DNA of 39,212 bases from Haloimpatiens lingqiaonensis (GTDB lineage Bacteria > Bacillota > Clostridia > Clostridiales > Clostridiaceae). The notes under the pieces were generated by a model. The model searched no databases. It worked only from the letters and a program-made list of their open reading frames with translations, and was not told the origin of the DNA. The stretch is taken from contig NZ_CABDWS010000024.1 of NCBI RefSeq assembly GCF_901447495.1, positions 1 through 39,212 of the forward strand. The letters run 5' to 3'. The stretch's first letter is position 1, and each line of letters opens with the position of its first letter. The position numbers were made by a program, and so were the translations under genes. Shown piece by piece: positions 24,638 through 35,549 of this stretch.

Positions 24638-25258
24638 TTATTTGCTGTATAACTCAACTATTAATGTCTCATTTACTGGTACATCAATGTCTTCTCTTGA
24701 TGGAACAGCAACAACTTTTCCTTCTAGTTTTTCAGCATTAGCTTCTAACCATTTTGGTAAAGTTTTTGGATTTTCAGCAAAAGTCTTGAATTTTTCAGTT
24801 CCTTTGCTCTTCTCACGTACAGATATAACATCATTTGCTGATACTATGTATGATGGAATATCTACTTTCTTTCCATTAACTAAGAAATGTCCATGAGTAA
24901 CTAAAAGTCTAGCTTCCTTTCTTGATCCAGCAAAACCTAATCTGTATACTACGTTGTCTAATCTGCTTTCAAGGATTATTAGTAAGTTTTCACCAGTAAT
25001 TCCTCTCATTCTTTCAGCCTTTTCATATGTAATTCTGAATTGGCTCTCTAAAAGACCATAGATTCTCTTTGCTTTTTGCTTTTCTCTTAATTGAACTCCA
25101 TAGTTAGATAATTTCTTTCTACTTTGTCCATGCTGTCCTGGCGCATAGCTTCTTTTAGTAAATGGACATTTATCTGTATAACATTTATCTGATTTTAAGA
25201 ATAACTTCATTCCTTCTCTTCTGCAAAGTTTGCAAGAAGCTCCAGTATATCTTGCCAT
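24638..25258 (-). CDS. rpsD: 30S ribosomal protein S4 (zinc-site form)
   Basis: S4 nucleates 16S rRNA 5'-domain assembly. The 206-aa protein keeps the N-terminal zinc ligands Cys9, Cys12, Cys26 and Cys31, so it is the C+ form. An S4-type RNA-binding domain follows, with [20 protein letters not shown] and [18 protein letters not shown]. It is encoded inside the alpha operon between rpsK and rpoA, rather than as the separate autoregulated gene seen in Bacillus. Confidence 0.98.
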   Translation of the reverse strand: MARYTGASCKLCRREGMKLFLKSDKCYTDKCPFTKRSYAPGQHGQSRKKLSNYGVQLREKQKAKRIYGLLESQFRITYEKAERMRGITGENLLIILESRLDNVVYRLGFAGSRKEARLLVTHGHFLVNGKKVDIPSYIVSANDVISVREKSKGTEKFKTFAENPKTLPKWLEANAEKLEGKVVAVPSREDIDVPVNETLIVELYSK

Positions 25259-25287
25259 TTAAATTACACCTCCTATTACTACTATAA

Positions 25288-25683
25288 TTACACTCTTCTT
25301 CTTTTTGGTGGTCTACATCCGTTGTGTGGTATTGGAGTAACATCTTTTATTAAAGATATTTCTAAACCAGCTGCTTGTAGTGATCTTATTGCAGCTTCTC
25401 TTCCTGATCCTGGTCCCTTTACATATACTTCAACACTTTTTAATCCGTGTTCCATAGCTGCTTTAGCTGCAGTTTCTGCTGCCATTTGAGCTGCAAATGG
25501 TGTACTCTTTCTTGAACCTCTAAATCCCAATCCACCTGCACTTGACCATGAAAGTGCATTTCCAACTGCATCTGTTATTGTAACAATTGAGTTGTTGAAA
25601 GTTGATTTTATATGTGCACAACCGTGCTCAATATTTTTTCTTTCTTTTTTTCTTCTACTTCTTTTAACCTTTTGAGCTGCCAT
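25288..25683 (-). CDS. rpsK: 30S ribosomal protein S11
   Basis: S11 forms part of the platform that holds the mRNA near the E site. The 131-aa protein has [15 protein letters not shown] at residue 24, [20 protein letters not shown], and the conserved tail [18 protein letters not shown]. It is adjacent to rpsM, with a GGAGG site before the ATG. Confidence 0.98.
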   Translation of the reverse strand: MAAQKVKRSRRKKERKNIEHGCAHIKSTFNNSIVTITDAVGNALSWSSAGGLGFRGSRKSTPFAAQMAAETAAKAAMEHGLKSVEVYVKGPGSGREAAIRSLQAAGLEISLIKDVTPIPHNGCRPPKRRRV

Positions 25684-25705
25684 CCGATTCGTCCCTCCTT
25701 ACTTA

Positions 25706-26074
25706 TTATTTTCTCTTGCTACCTGCTCCCTTTTTTGGGCCTTTTCTTGTTCTAGCATTTGTTTTAGTCTTTTGTCCTCTTACTGGAAGACCTTTTCTAT
25801 GTCTTATTCCTCTGTAACTTCCTATTTCCATTAATCTCTTAATGTTTAAAGCTACTTCTCTTCTTAAGTCACCTTCAACAATTATATTCTTATTTATATA
25901 ATCTCTTAAAGCATTTACTTCTTCTTCACTTAAATCCTTAACTCTTGTATCAGCATTTACGCCTGTTGATTCAAGTATTTTTTGTGCAGTTGGAAGACCA
26001 ATTCCATAAATGTATGTTAGACCTATTTCAACTCTTTTATCTCTTGGTAGGTCAATTCCTGCTATTCTTGCCAT
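25706..26074 (-). CDS. rpsM: 30S ribosomal protein S13
   Basis: S13 sits at the head of the small subunit and makes inter-subunit bridges; its basic tail contacts the P-site tRNA. The 122-aa sequence begins [19 protein letters not shown], has [18 protein letters not shown] and ends in a lysine-rich tail. AGGAGG precedes the ATG. About 80 AT-rich bases separate it from rpmJ. Confidence 0.98.
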   Translation of the reverse strand: MARIAGIDLPRDKRVEIGLTYIYGIGLPTAQKILESTGVNADTRVKDLSEEEVNALRDYINKNIIVEGDLRREVALNIKRLMEIGSYRGIRHRKGLPVRGQKTKTNARTRKGPKKGAGSKRK

Positions 26075-26154
26075 CTAATTTTACACCTCCTAAGATTAAC
26101 GACTTTGTACATATTTGTACTATTATTTATTATATATTTATTTTAAAGTTATTA

Positions 26155-26280
<126 letters not shown>

Positions 26281-26499
26281 TTACTTTGCCCTCCAAGTAA
26301 TTCTCCCACGAGTTAAATCGTATGGAGAAAGTTCCACTGTAACTTTATCACCTGGCAATATTCTTATAAAATTCATTCTTAGTTTACCTGATATATGAGC
26401 CAATATTTTATGACCACTTTCAAGTTCTACTTGAAACATAGCATTAGGTAAAGCTTCTAAAACCGTACCTTGCATCTCTATAACATCTTGTTTTGACAT
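26281..26499 (-). CDS. infA: Translation initiation factor IF-1
   Basis: IF-1 blocks the A site during initiation. The start is the ATG at 26497-26499, giving the standard 72 aa ([20 protein letters not shown]), an OB fold with [19 protein letters not shown] and the tail RGRITWRAK. Ten extra in-frame codons upstream belong to the end of the KOW gene and its ribosome binding site (AGGAGG, 12 bases from the ATG). Confidence 0.97.
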   Translation of the reverse strand: MSKQDVIEMQGTVLEALPNAMFQVELESGHKILAHISGKLRMNFIRILPGDKVTVELSPYDLTRGRITWRAK

Positions 26500-26506
26500 A
26501 AGGTAA

Positions 26507-26788
26507 TCAAACCTCCTCATTATCATCAATGGACTGTAGAAACTTCCTTATTTTTGAATTACTAACCTTATCACCATTTGCTAATAATTGAGCTATTTCT
26601 TCTGCAATAGTGTTAGTTATATTCAGATGTTTTATTTTCTTTTTTTTAGGATTTTCGATTTTTCTCAAATCTCCATCACATATGTTTACATATTGATGAT
26701 TTATTACATCAACTATTATAAACTTTCTATCTGCATCTCTACCTGCTTTAGAAATAACTACTCGACCAATAAAATCTTTGTCGTACAA
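26507..26788 (-). CDS. KOW-domain RNA-binding protein (L14e-like, YbzG-type)
   Basis: A small KOW-type protein found between map and infA in many Firmicutes; it resembles archaeal L14e but its role is not defined. The KOW motif reads [20 protein letters not shown], followed by a basic stretch ([11 protein letters not shown]). The start favoured is TTG at 26786-26788, 8 bases after GAGG, giving 93 aa. GTG three codons earlier would abut the binding site. The 3' end lies 7 bases before infA. Confidence 0.85.
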   Translation of the reverse strand: MYDKDFIGRVVISKAGRDADRKFIIVDVINHQYVNICDGDLRKIENPKKKKIKHLNITNTIAEEIAQLLANGDKVSNSKIRKFLQSIDDNEEV

Positions 26789-26802
26789 ATCATTCACCTC
26801 TA

Positions 26803-27549
26803 TTAACTTAAAGTTAATATTTCAGGACCATTATCTAAAATAGCAACTGTGTTTTCATAATGTGCAGATAGTTTACCATCTACAGTTACTACTGTCCAGC
26901 CATTTGGCTTAGTTACTACACCATATTTACCTAAATTTATCATAGGTTCTATAGCTAATACCATACCATGTGTAAGCTTAGGTCCTCTTCCTTCCCGTCC
27001 ATAATTAGGAACTTCAGGATCTTCATGCATATCACGACCTATACCGTGACCTACATATTCTCTAACGACAGAATATCCAAAGCTTTCCGCATGTAACTGA
27101 ATGGAATGAGATATATCTGTTAATCTATTCCCAATCTTTGCATATTCTATTCCTTTAAAAAAGCTTTCCCTAGTTACCTGTATTAGTTTTTGGGCATCGG
27201 CCGAGATATTTCCAACTGCAAATGTTCTGGCTGCATCACCATGATAATTATTCAAAATAGCACCACAATCCACACTTATTATGTCTCCCTCCTGAAGAAC
27301 TCTATCAGAAGGAATTCCATGAACTACTTCTTCATTAATAGAAGTACATAATGAGGCTGGAAAACCATAATAACCTTTAAAAGATGGCCTAGCTCCTTGT
27401 TTAGTAATGTATTCTTCTGCTATTCTATCCAATTCTTTAGTAGTTATTCCTGGTTTTACTACCTCTTCAAGCATTGCAAGAGTATCCCCTACAACTTTAC
27501 CTGATTGTCTCATATATTCGATTTCCGAATTATTTTTAATTATAATCAT
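26803..27549 (-). CDS. map: Methionine aminopeptidase, type I
   Basis: It removes the initiator methionine from new proteins after deformylation. The 248-aa pita-bread fold shows metal ligands in SVDCGAILNNYHGDAART (two Asp), VGHGIGRDMHEDP (His), LAIEPMINLG (Glu) and SAHYENTVAIL (Glu). It is the short form without an N-terminal zinc finger. It starts 4 bases after the adk stop codon. Confidence 0.97.
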   Translation of the reverse strand: MIIIKNNSEIEYMRQSGKVVGDTLAMLEEVVKPGITTKELDRIAEEYITKQGARPSFKGYYGFPASLCTSINEEVVHGIPSDRVLQEGDIISVDCGAILNNYHGDAARTFAVGNISADAQKLIQVTRESFFKGIEYAKIGNRLTDISHSIQLHAESFGYSVVREYVGHGIGRDMHEDPEVPNYGREGRGPKLTHGMVLAIEPMINLGKYGVVTKPNGWTVVTVDGKLSAHYENTVAILDNGPEILTLS

Positions 27550-27553
27550 TTAT

Positions 27554-28201
27554 TTATCGCTCTCCCAATACTGAACATATGTCTTCAAATACTTTATCTA
27601 TCGCTAAAGTACCATCAACAATTGACAATACATTTTGGGATTTATAGTATGCTATTAATGGTTGAGTTTGTTTATCATATACATCTAATCTATCCATTAC
27701 TGTCTCTTCATTGTCATCTTTTCTCTGAATTAAATCAGCTCCGCAAATACCACATTTACCTTCATTTTTAGGAGGGTTGAACTTAATGTGATAACTTGCT
27801 CCACATGATGGACAAACTCTTCTACCAGTCATTCTTTCTAAAATAAGTTCTCGTGGCACTTCAATTAACAATGCAGTGTCTATCTTTTCACCTTTATCAT
27901 TAATGAATTCATCTAAAGCCTCTGCTTGTTTAACTGTTCTTGGAAAACCGTCAAGAAGAAATCCTTTTTTACAATCCTCTTGAGATAATCTGTCTTTAAC
28001 TAAATCTATAGTTAACTCATCAGGCACTAGCAAACCTTTATCCATATATTCTTTGGCCTTAACACCTAATGGTGTTTTTTCAGAAATGTTCTTTCTAAAA
28101 ATATCTCCTGTAGAAATATGCGGTATGGAATACTTATCACTTATTGACTTAGCCTGTGTTCCTTTACCAGCTCCAGGAGGACCTAATAAAATAATCTTCA
28201 C
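27554..28201 (-). CDS. adk: Adenylate kinase
   Basis: It converts ATP and AMP to two ADP. The 215-aa protein begins with the P-loop [18 protein letters not shown], then [17 protein letters not shown] (AMP site). It carries the long lid with a four-cysteine zinc site ([15 protein letters not shown] and KCGICGADL) typical of Gram-positive bacteria. The start codon is GTG at 28199-28201. It lies between secY and map. Confidence 0.97.
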   Translation of the reverse strand: MKIILLGPPGAGKGTQAKSISDKYSIPHISTGDIFRKNISEKTPLGVKAKEYMDKGLLVPDELTIDLVKDRLSQEDCKKGFLLDGFPRTVKQAEALDEFINDKGEKIDTALLIEVPRELILERMTGRRVCPSCGASYHIKFNPPKNEGKCGICGADLIQRKDDNEETVMDRLDVYDKQTQPLIAYYKSQNVLSIVDGTLAIDKVFEDICSVLGER

Positions 28202-28231
28202 TAAAAATCATCTCCATATTAAGCAATATAC

Positions 28232-29509
28232 TTATTTTAGGAATCCTTTATAATGACGCATAACCAATTGAGACTCAAGTTGTCTCATAGTATCTAGTGC
28301 AACTCCTACCTCAATTAACAGAGCAGTTCCGCCAAAGGATATTCCTTTGAAACTTGTATATGCATCAATTAGTATAGGTAATACAGCTATTATGGAGGCA
28401 AAAACTCCTCCGATTATAGATACTCTTAAAAGTACCTTTTCTAAAAATTCTTGTGTTGGTTTCCCTGGTCTAATTCCTGGTATAAACCCTGATGATTTAT
28501 GCATGTTTTCTGCCATTTCATCTGGTTTAAAAGTAATTTCAGTATAAAACCAACTAAAGAATATTATTAGTATGGCATACATTACAGCATATTGCCAAGA
28601 GTTTGGCTTAAATAAACTATATGGACTGCCATTTATGAATGCAGCGAATTTAGAGTTTGGCATAAATTGAGCTATTGTTGCTGGAAATTGCATAACTGAC
28701 ATAGCAAATATTATTGCAATTACCCCTGAAGAACTCATGCTAATAGGAATATGGGATGAACCACCCTTCATGACTTTTCTTCCAGTAGTTTTTCCAGCAT
28801 ATTGTACTGGAACTCTTCTTTCGCCCTTATTAGTAATTACAACACCTACTAGCAATAGTAATATTACTAATACAAATACTATTATTTGTATTATGTTTAC
28901 TGAACCAGTACTTTCTAATTCTGAAAGCTTAAACACAGTTTGTGGTAACCTTGATATGATATTAACAAAAATTAAAATTGAAACACCATTTCCTAAACCC
29001 TTAACTGTAATCTGTTCACCTAGCCACATTAAGAATGTGGAAGCTGCAGTTAAAGTCAACATTATAACAAATATATTAAAAGCCGACATTGGTTTTAAAG
29101 CACCATATCCTGTTATTATTGCGTAAGTACCAAAAGCTTGAAGGAAACCCAATACAATACTAGCTATTTTTGTGTAGTTTTGTATTTTCTTTCTACCTTC
29201 TTCACCTTCTTTAGAAAGCGATTCTAATGAAGGTATCGCAAATGTCAATAGTTGCATTATAATTGATGCATTGATGTATGGAGTTACCCCCATTGCAAAA
29301 ATACTAAATCTACTAAATGCACCTCCAGATAGTAGATCATAAAAGCCAAATAACGTTCCAGACTTTGCTAAAGCAGTTAACTTGCTAGTATCAATTCCAG
29401 GAACAGGAATAAAGTTTCCCATCCTGAAAATTGCTATCATTAGTAAGGTAAATATTATCTTTTGTTTAAGTTCTTTTACCTTCCAGGCATTACGTAGGGT
29501 TGATAGCAC
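28232..29509 (-). CDS. secY: Protein translocase subunit SecY
   Basis: SecY forms the protein-conducting channel of the Sec translocon. The 425-aa protein has ten hydrophobic segments, with the plug region GIDTSKLTAL and the loops MGVTPYINASIIMQLL and RRVPVQYAGKTTGRK. The start is GTG at 29507-29509, directly after the rplO stop codon, with GAGGTG inside the end of rplO. This is the usual place in the spc operon. Confidence 0.97.
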   Translation of the reverse strand: MLSTLRNAWKVKELKQKIIFTLLMIAIFRMGNFIPVPGIDTSKLTALAKSGTLFGFYDLLSGGAFSRFSIFAMGVTPYINASIIMQLLTFAIPSLESLSKEGEEGRKKIQNYTKIASIVLGFLQAFGTYAIITGYGALKPMSAFNIFVIMLTLTAASTFLMWLGEQITVKGLGNGVSILIFVNIISRLPQTVFKLSELESTGSVNIIQIIVFVLVILLLLVGVVITNKGERRVPVQYAGKTTGRKVMKGGSSHIPISMSSSGVIAIIFAMSVMQFPATIAQFMPNSKFAAFINGSPYSLFKPNSWQYAVMYAILIIFFSWFYTEITFKPDEMAENMHKSSGFIPGIRPGKPTQEFLEKVLLRVSIIGGVFASIIAVLPILIDAYTSFKGISFGGTALLIEVGVALDTMRQLESQLVMRHYKGFLK

Positions 29510-29950
29510 CTATATCACCTCAACTTTTCCTCCAGCTGCTTCTATTTTTTCTACTGCAGACTTTGAGAATTTTGTAGCCTTAACATTTAGCTTCTTTTCA
29601 ATATTTCCATTTCCTAATACTTTTACTCCATCATATAATTTTTTAACTATTCCTTTTTCTAATAAAACTGCTGGAGTAACTTCAGTACCGTCTTCGAATT
29701 CATTTAATCTATCTAAATTAACAACAGCAAATTTCTTTGCAAATATGTTAGTGAAACCTCTCTTTGGAAGTCTTCTGTATAGTGGCATTTGGCCTCCTTC
29801 GAAGCCTGGTCTTACACCGCCGCCAGCTCTACCGTTTTGTCCGTCTTGACCTCTTCCAGATGTCTTTCCAAGACCTGAACCGTATCCTCTTCCAACTCTT
29901 TTAGGTGTTTTTGTTGAACCTGCTGCTGGTTTTAATTCATGAAGTTTCAT
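29510..29950 (-). CDS. rplO: 50S ribosomal protein L15
   Basis: L15 is a late-assembly large-subunit protein. The start is the ATG at 29948-29950, 7 bases after GGAGG; a GTG two codons upstream is ignored. The 146 aa begin [20 protein letters not shown], with the glycine-rich [19 protein letters not shown] arm and [17 protein letters not shown]. The stop codon abuts the secY start. Confidence 0.97.
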   Translation of the reverse strand: MKLHELKPAAGSTKTPKRVGRGYGSGLGKTSGRGQDGQNGRAGGGVRPGFEGGQMPLYRRLPKRGFTNIFAKKFAVVNLDRLNEFEDGTEVTPAVLLEKGIVKKLYDGVKVLGNGNIEKKLNVKATKFSKSAVEKIEAAGGKVEVI

Positions 29951-29967
29951 TTTCACACCTCCTTATA

Positions 29968-30147
29968 TTATACTTCTTCAACTTTTAATAAGTATTCAAC
30001 TTTTTTAATCATACCTCTTATTTGAGGAGTGTCTTCATGTTCTACAGTTTTTCCTATTTTCTTTAACCCTAAAGCAGTAACTGTAGCTATATGATCTTTT
30101 TTTCTGCCTATAAGGCTTTTGTTTAATGTAACTTTAAGCTTAGCCAA
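29968..30147 (-). CDS. rpmD: 50S ribosomal protein L30
   Basis: A small large-subunit protein. The start is TTG at 30145-30147, with AGGAGG 7 bases upstream. The 59 aa begin [20 protein letters not shown] and continue [18 protein letters not shown], matching bacterial L30. The short length and TTG start make it easy to miss. It lies between rpsE and rplO, as expected. Confidence 0.95.
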   Translation of the reverse strand: MAKLKVTLNKSLIGRKKDHIATVTALGLKKIGKTVEHEDTPQIRGMIKKVEYLLKVEEV

Positions 30148-30158
30148 GGTTATCCCTC

Positions 30159-30656
30159 CTAACCTAAAATCTCTTCTACGGTTTTGCCTCTAAGCTTAGC
30201 AACTTGCTCAACAGTCTTTAAATTTGCTAATCCATTTAGTGTAGCATTAACCATATTTTTTGGGTTGTTAGATCCTAATGATTTAGCTCTAACATCTTTA
30301 ATTCCTGCAAGCTCAAGTACGGCTCTAACAGGGCCACCAGCTATAACTCCTGTACCTTCGCTAGCTGGCATTAAAAGAACATTTCCTCTTCCAAACTCAC
30401 CATATATTTCGTGTGGAATAGTTGTTCCTACCATTTGTACTTCGATTAAATTCTTTTTAGCATCTTCTATGCCTTTTCTTATTGCTTCAGGGATTTCGAT
30501 AGATTTTCCCATTCCAACGCCAACATGACCGTTTTCGTCTCCAACTACAACTAAAGCGCTGAATCTGAAGTGTCTACCACCCTTAACAACCTTAGCAACT
30601 CTGTTTATAAATACAACTTTTTCTTTTAAGTTTAATTTGCTAGGCTCTATTCTCAT
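30159..30656 (-). CDS. rpsE: 30S ribosomal protein S5
   Basis: S5 helps to maintain decoding accuracy. The 165-aa protein has the N-terminal double-stranded RNA-binding part ([37 protein letters not shown]) and the C-terminal part ([33 protein letters not shown]). GGAGGG precedes the ATG. Confidence 0.98.
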   Translation of the reverse strand: MRIEPSKLNLKEKVVFINRVAKVVKGGRHFRFSALVVVGDENGHVGVGMGKSIEIPEAIRKGIEDAKKNLIEVQMVGTTIPHEIYGEFGRGNVLLMPASEGTGVIAGGPVRAVLELAGIKDVRAKSLGSNNPKNMVNATLNGLANLKTVEQVAKLRGKTVEEILG

Positions 30657-30673
30657 TATTTTCCCTCCTTCTC

Positions 30674-31036
30674 TTAGAATTCTAGTCCTGCCTCTCTCGC
30701 ACCGTCAGCAAGCTCTTTAACTCTTCCGTGATATATATATCCGCCTCTGTCAAATACTACATTCTTTATTCCTTTTTCTAAGGCTTTTTTAGCTATCATT
30801 TCACCAACAACTTTTGCAGCTTCTTTGTTTCCGCCGTTTTTAACTTCTACATCTTTGTCTAAGCTTGAAGCAGCTACTAAAGTTGTGGCATTGATATCAT
30901 CTATTATTTGAGCATATATATTCTTTTCGCTTCTATATACACATAGTCTTGGTATTTCTGGAGTACCAAAAACTTTTTTACGAACTCTAAGATGACTTCT
31001 TTTTCTTATTGATTTTTTGTCTACTTTCTTAAACAT
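30674..31036 (-). CDS. rplR: 50S ribosomal protein L18
   Basis: L18 binds 5S rRNA with L5. The start is the ATG at 31034-31036 ([19 protein letters not shown]), 8 bases after AAAGGAG; the GTG three codons earlier overlaps that site. It is 120 aa, with [20 protein letters not shown] and the terminal [30 protein letters not shown]. Confidence 0.97.
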   Translation of the reverse strand: MFKKVDKKSIRKRSHLRVRKKVFGTPEIPRLCVYRSEKNIYAQIIDDINATTLVAASSLDKDVEVKNGGNKEAAKVVGEMIAKKALEKGIKNVVFDRGGYIYHGRVKELADGAREAGLEF

Positions 31037-31065
31037 TCGTTTCACTCCTTTCTAGAGATTATTTA

Positions 31066-31605
31066 CTATTTACCAGTTTTACCTTCTTTACGTCTTATAA
31101 CTTCGCCTTGGTACTTAATTCCTTTTCCCTTGTAAGGCTCTGGTTTTCTGTGTGATCTTATTACAGCAGCAATTTCTCCAACTAATTCTTTATCAATTCC
31201 TTTTACAACTATTTTAGTTGCTTCTGGAACTTCAAATTGAATTCCTTCAATAGCATCTATTTCAACTGGATGTGAGAATCCAAGGTTAAGAACTAGTCCT
31301 TTACCTTTGGCTTGTGCTCTGTAACCAACACCTATTAATTCTAATGTTTTTTGATATCCTTCTGTTACGCCAGTAACCATGTTGTTTATTAGAGCTCTTG
31401 TCAATCCATGAAGGGCTCTATGCTCCTTTTGTTCACTTGGTCTCTTCACAACAACAGAGTTATCTTCTATATTAATTAGCATATCTTTATGCATCTTTCT
31501 TGTTAATTCACCTTTTGGACCTTTAACAGTAACAACGTTGTCTGGTGTTACATCAACAGTTACACCATTTGGAATAGCTACTGGAAGTCTTCCTATTCTT
31601 GACAT
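31066..31605 (-). CDS. rplF: 50S ribosomal protein L6
   Basis: L6 lies at the base of the L7/L12 stalk near the sarcin-ricin loop. The 179-aa protein has two similar domains, beginning [19 protein letters not shown] and with the C-terminal signature [28 protein letters not shown] precedes the ATG. Confidence 0.98.
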   Translation of the reverse strand: MSRIGRLPVAIPNGVTVDVTPDNVVTVKGPKGELTRKMHKDMLINIEDNSVVVKRPSEQKEHRALHGLTRALINNMVTGVTEGYQKTLELIGVGYRAQAKGKGLVLNLGFSHPVEIDAIEGIQFEVPEATKIVVKGIDKELVGEIAAVIRSHRKPEPYKGKGIKYQGEVIRRKEGKTGK

Positions 31606-31628
31606 AATCGCACCTCCTATTCATTAAA

Positions 31629-32027
31629 CTACCATATGTAGCAGATTACTTCTCCACCTACTGCTAATTTTCTAGCTTCTTTATCAGTTACAATTCCTTT
31701 TGAAGTAGATATTATAGCCGTTCCTAAACCATTTAGAACTCTTGGTATTTCTTCGTGTCTGCAATATACTCTTAAACCTGGTTTTGATATTCTCTTTAAA
31801 CCAGTTATAACTCTCTCTTTGCTTGGTCCATATTTCATTGTTAATCTTAACATTGGAACAGAACCATCAGTGTATTCCTCGACATTTTTTATATAACCTT
31901 CTTGAAGCAATATATTAACTATAGCTTTCTTTATATTTGATGAAGGTATCTCAACAACTTCATGTTTAACTATATTTGCATTTCTTATGCGTGTTAGCAA
32001 ATCTGCGATAGGATCTGTCATTATCAT
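31629..32027 (-). CDS. rpsH: 30S ribosomal protein S8
   Basis: S8 is a primary 16S rRNA-binding protein. The 132-aa sequence begins [20 protein letters not shown] and ends [34 protein letters not shown] lies 8 bases from the first ATG, so the MIM start is preferred over the second ATG two codons later. Confidence 0.97.
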   Translation of the reverse strand: MIMTDPIADLLTRIRNANIVKHEVVEIPSSNIKKAIVNILLQEGYIKNVEEYTDGSVPMLRLTMKYGPSKERVITGLKRISKPGLRVYCRHEEIPRVLNGLGTAIISTSKGIVTDKEARKLAVGGEVICYIW

Positions 32028-32059
32028 TTATTTTGCCTCCTTTCGTGAACAGTTTTATA

Positions 32060-32245
32060 TTACCAGCTTGCTTTTTTACAGCCAGGGATTTGTCCTTTAT
32101 AAGCTAATTCTCTAAAACAAATACGGCAAATTCCATATTTTTTTAGTACAGCGTGTGGTCTACCACATATTCTACATCTTGTATATGCTCTAGTTGAAAA
32201 TTTTGGTTCTTTATTCCACTTTTCAATCATTGCTTTACGTGCCAC
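32060..32245 (-). CDS. rpsZ: 30S ribosomal protein S14, type Z
   Basis: The 61-aa zinc-binding form of S14, with ligands Cys24, Cys27, Cys40 and Cys43 (RCRICGRPH and [12 protein letters not shown]). It is in the normal spc position between rplE and rpsH, after a GGAGGG site. Confidence 0.97.
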   Translation of the reverse strand: MARKAMIEKWNKEPKFSTRAYTRCRICGRPHAVLKKYGICRICFRELAYKGQIPGCKKASW

Positions 32246-32259
32246 TAGTTTTCCCTCCT

Positions 32260-32802
32260 TTATTGAGCAAATGGCATACCTAAGAATCTTAGCAATTCTC
32301 TAGCTTCTTCGTCTGTTTTTGCATCAGTAACGAATACTATATCCATTCCTCTAACTTTATCAACCTTATCATATTCAATTTCTGGGAATATTAATTGCTC
32401 TTTTATTCCAAGTGCATAGTTTCCTCTTCCATCAAATGATTTTGAAGAAACTCCTCTAAAGTCTCTAACTCTTGGTAATGCTACATTTATTAATTTATCA
32501 GCAAATTCATACATTTTTTCTCTTCTTAATGTAACTTTGCATCCTATAGGCATGTTTTGTCTTATTTTGAAGTTAGCAACTGAGTTTCTAGCTTTTGTAA
32601 CTATTGGCTGTTGTCCTGTTATAAGTTTTAAATCTCCAATAGCAGCTTCCAAAACTTTAGGATTATCCTTTGCTTCTCCAATTCCCATGTTTATTATTAT
32701 TTTTTCTAATCTTGGTACTTCCATCACATTTTTATATCCGAACTTTTCCATTAATGCTGGAACTACTTCTTTCATATATTTTTCTTGTAGTCTTGGATTC
32801 AT
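32260..32802 (-). CDS. rplE: 50S ribosomal protein L5
   Basis: L5 binds 5S rRNA and contacts the P-site tRNA. The 180-aa protein begins [20 protein letters not shown], with [36 protein letters not shown] and the C-terminal [18 protein letters not shown]. It is placed between rplX and rpsZ. Confidence 0.98.
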   Translation of the reverse strand: MNPRLQEKYMKEVVPALMEKFGYKNVMEVPRLEKIIINMGIGEAKDNPKVLEAAIGDLKLITGQQPIVTKARNSVANFKIRQNMPIGCKVTLRREKMYEFADKLINVALPRVRDFRGVSSKSFDGRGNYALGIKEQLIFPEIEYDKVDKVRGMDIVFVTDAKTDEEARELLRFLGMPFAQ

Positions 32803-32824
32803 TAATTAGACCTCCTTTCGAATT

Positions 32825-33139
32825 CTAGAATGTTTCTCCACACTTTTTGCATACTCTTACTTTAGTTCCATCTTCTAATACTTTTTTGCTTATTCTTGTA
32901 ACAGTGTTACATTTTGTGCAATATAGCATTACTTTTGAACTATATAATGGGGCTTCCTGTTGGATTATTCCGCCTTGCATATTTTGTCTGTTTGGTTTTT
33001 GATGTTTTGTAACTATGTTAACGCCTTTAACTAATACTTTTCCAGTCTTAGGGTAAACTTTCAAAACTTCACCTGTTTTTCCTTTGTCTTTACCTGAAAT
33101 AACCATTACTGTGTCATTTCTTCTAACGTGTACCTTCAT
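32825..33139 (-). CDS. rplX: 50S ribosomal protein L24 with zinc-ribbon tail
   Basis: L24 starts large-subunit assembly. The 104-aa protein has the KOW motif [20 protein letters not shown]. Its C-terminus carries two CxxC pairs (LYCTKCNTV and [10 protein letters not shown]), a likely zinc ribbon kept in many Firmicutes. The start MKVHVRRND follows a GGAGG site. Confidence 0.97.
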   Translation of the reverse strand: MKVHVRRNDTVMVISGKDKGKTGEVLKVYPKTGKVLVKGVNIVTKHQKPNRQNMQGGIIQQEAPLYSSKVMLYCTKCNTVTRISKKVLEDGTKVRVCKKCGETF

Positions 33140-33157
33140 CCGTAGCCACCTCCTTAA

Positions 33158-33526
33158 TTATAGAACTTCTGGTGCTAGTGATAATATTTTGTTAAATTCT
33201 TTATCTCTTAGCTCCCTTGCTACTGGTCCAAATATACGAGTACCTCTTGGCATCTTATCGTCTTTTATTACAACCGCTGCATTCTCATCAAATTTGATAT
33301 ATGTTCCATCGGCTCTTCTTACGCCTTTTTTAGATCTAACTATAACGGCTTTAACAACATCACCTTTTTTAACAACACCGCCTGGTGTTGCACTTTTAAC
33401 GCTAGCAACTATTATATCACCGATGTTTCCCCATTTTCTCTTAGATCCACCTAACACTCTGATACACATTATTTCCTTAGCTCCAGTGTTGTCAGCTACT
33501 TTTAATAATGTTTGCTGTTGTATCAT
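33158..33526 (-). CDS. rplN: 50S ribosomal protein L14
   Basis: L14 forms inter-subunit bridges with 16S rRNA. The 122-aa sequence begins [20 protein letters not shown], and has the signature [20 protein letters not shown] and [27 protein letters not shown] precedes the ATG. Confidence 0.98.
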   Translation of the reverse strand: MIQQQTLLKVADNTGAKEIMCIRVLGGSKRKWGNIGDIIVASVKSATPGGVVKKGDVVKAVIVRSKKGVRRADGTYIKFDENAAVVIKDDKMPRGTRIFGPVARELRDKEFNKILSLAPEVL

Positions 33527-33552
33527 AGTAAGTACCTCCTTTCGTTAATACA

Positions 33553-33807
33553 CTATTTAGCTTTTTCAACTATTTGAACTAGTCTCCATCTCTTATCTTT
33601 AGATAGTGGTCTAGTTTCCATTATTTCTACTCTATCATTTATATTAGCTTCGTTATTTTCATCATGAGCCTTAAACTTAGTAGTTCTGTTTATTGTCTTT
33701 CCATATAGAGGATGACGAACTTTTGTTTCTACAGCAACTACAATAGTTTTATCCATTTTATCAGATACAACTCTACCTATTCTAGTTTTTCTGTTACTTC
33801 TTTCCAT
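33553..33807 (-). CDS. rpsQ: 30S ribosomal protein S17
   Basis: S17 is a primary 16S rRNA-binding OB-fold protein. The 84-aa protein has [20 protein letters not shown] and the family signature [20 protein letters not shown]. It lies 24 bases after rpmC. Confidence 0.97.
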   Translation of the reverse strand: MERSNRKTRIGRVVSDKMDKTIVVAVETKVRHPLYGKTINRTTKFKAHDENNEANINDRVEIMETRPLSKDKRWRLVQIVEKAK

Positions 33808-33831
33808 TTAGGCTAAACCTCCCTTCACAGT

Positions 33832-34044
33832 TTACTGTCTTACAGCCTTTAACTCTTCTTCTCTAAGGATGGTCTTGATTTGGGCTATTGACTTTTTGAC
33901 TTGTCTTATTCTCATTGGATTTTCTAACTGCCCAGTAGCTAATTGGAATCTCAAGTTGAATAACTCAGCCTTTAAGTCCCCAATTTTAGCATTTAACTCT
34001 TGAGGAGTACTTTGTCTTAGCTCTTGTAATTCCTTAGCCTTCAT
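33832..34044 (-). CDS. rpmC: 50S ribosomal protein L29
   Basis: L29 lies at the tunnel exit and helps to dock trigger factor and SRP. The 70-aa two-helix protein begins [20 protein letters not shown], with [20 protein letters not shown]. It overlaps the end of rplP by 11 bases. Confidence 0.97.
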   Translation of the reverse strand: MKAKELQELRQSTPQELNAKIGDLKAELFNLRFQLATGQLENPMRIRQVKKSIAQIKTILREEELKAVRQ

Positions 34045-34477
34045 TTACTTCACCACCCATTTCTTCAAAATCTCTTCTTGTAACGAACTTACTCTTCACT
34101 GGTAATTTATGTGAAGCAAGTCTCATAGCTTCTCTTGCTACTTCTTCTGATACTCCAGATATTTCGAATAGCACTCTACCTGGTTTTACTACTGCTACCC
34201 AATGTTCTGGTGAACCTTTACCAGAACCCATACGAGTTTCTGCTGGTTTCTCTGTTACAGGCTTATCTGGGAATATTTTAATCCAAACTTTTCCGCCTCT
34301 TTTAACGTATCTATTTATTGCAATTCTGGCAGCTTCTATTTGGTTGTTTGTTATCCAACCACATTCAGTTGCTTGAATACCGAAATCACCATATGCTATG
34401 AAATTACCTCTTGTTGCCTTACCTTTCATTCTACCGCGTTGTACTTTACGGTGTTTAACTTTTTTAGGCATTAACAT
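34034..34477 (-). CDS. rplP: 50S ribosomal protein L16
   Basis: L16 shapes the A-site tRNA path on the large subunit. The 147-aa protein has [40 protein letters not shown] and the C-terminal [26 protein letters not shown] is 8 bases before the ATG, and the gene overlaps rpmC by 11 bases. Confidence 0.98.
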   Translation of the reverse strand: MLMPKKVKHRKVQRGRMKGKATRGNFIAYGDFGIQATECGWITNNQIEAARIAINRYVKRGGKVWIKIFPDKPVTEKPAETRMGSGKGSPEHWVAVVKPGRVLFEISGVSEEVAREAMRLASHKLPVKSKFVTRRDFEEMGGEVNEG

Positions 34478-34510
34478 AACTTATTCCTCCTTCCTTGAAC
34501 ACAAAATTTT

Positions 34511-35176
34511 CTATGCTTCAGTTTCTTCCTTATTTACTTTTTTTGTTGGAAGAATTTCTCCTTTATATGTCCAAACTTTTACACCAATTTTTCCATATAT
34601 TGTATCCGCTTCAGCGAATCCGTAATCTATATCTGCTCTTAATGTTTGTAGTGGAATTGTTCCTTCATGATATTGCTCAGTTCTTGCTATTTCAGCACCA
34701 CCAAGTCTTCCTGCACAAGCAGTCTTGATACCTTTTATTCCAGACTTCATAGCTCTTTGTATTGATTGCTTCATAGCTCTTCTGAAAGATATTCTCTTTT
34801 CTAATTGTAAAGCTATATTTTCAGCAACTAATTGAGCATCAGCTTCTGGCTTTTTAACTTCGATTATGTTTATTAATATGTTTTTGTTGCCAACTATTGA
34901 TTTTAACTCTGCTTTAAGAGTTTCAATTCCTTGGCCACCTTTTCCTATAACCATTCCTGGCTTAGCAGTTTGTATGTTGATTTTAACTCTCTTTGCTGCT
35001 CTTTCAATTTCTATTTTTGAAACACCAGCTGTATAAAGCTTTTGTTTAACAAATTCTCTTATTTGGTTATCTTCTATTAGGTTATCAGCGAAGTCTCTAT
35101 CATTAGCATACCATTTTGCATCCCAATCTTTGATAACTCCCACTCTCAAACCATGTGGATTTACCTTTTGACCCAA
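34511..35176 (-). CDS. rpsC: 30S ribosomal protein S3
   Basis: S3 lies at the mRNA entry channel and contributes helicase activity. The 221-aa protein begins [20 protein letters not shown], contains the KH motif [19 protein letters not shown], and the C-terminal [20 protein letters not shown]. It lies 13 bases after rplV. Confidence 0.98.
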   Translation of the reverse strand: MGQKVNPHGLRVGVIKDWDAKWYANDRDFADNLIEDNQIREFVKQKLYTAGVSKIEIERAAKRVKINIQTAKPGMVIGKGGQGIETLKAELKSIVGNKNILINIIEVKKPEADAQLVAENIALQLEKRISFRRAMKQSIQRAMKSGIKGIKTACAGRLGGAEIARTEQYHEGTIPLQTLRADIDYGFAEADTIYGKIGVKVWTYKGEILPTKKVNKEETEA

Positions 35177-35189
35177 TCTACGTCCCTCC

Positions 35190-35525
35190 TTACGCTCTTT
35201 CTTTAACCACTAATGTTATATGGCTAGTTCTCTTTAATATTCTGTATGCTCTACCTTGAGCACGTGGTCTGAATCTTTTTAAAGTTGGTCCTTGATTAGC
35301 ATAGGCCTCTGCTACATATAATCTATTTTTATCCAAATCGTAATTATTTTCTGCATTAGCAACAGCTGATTTTAAAACCTTGCCTATAACGTCTGCTCCT
35401 CTTTTTGGAGTATATTTTAATATTGCAAAAGCTTCATTAACATCTTTACCTCTTATTAAGTCAAGTACTACTGCAACTTTTGTTGAAGACATTCTCACGT
35501 AACAAGCTTTAGCTCTAGCTTCCAT
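35190..35525 (-). CDS. rplV: 50S ribosomal protein L22
   Basis: L22 reaches into the exit tunnel; its loop is a macrolide-resistance site. The 111-aa protein has [20 protein letters not shown] and the loop [45 protein letters not shown] precedes the ATG. Confidence 0.98.
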   Translation of the reverse strand: MEARAKACYVRMSSTKVAVVLDLIRGKDVNEAFAILKYTPKRGADVIGKVLKSAVANAENNYDLDKNRLYVAEAYANQGPTLKRFRPRAQGRAYRILKRTSHITLVVKERA

Positions 35526-35549
35526 TACTATTACCTCCTTCCCCAGTCA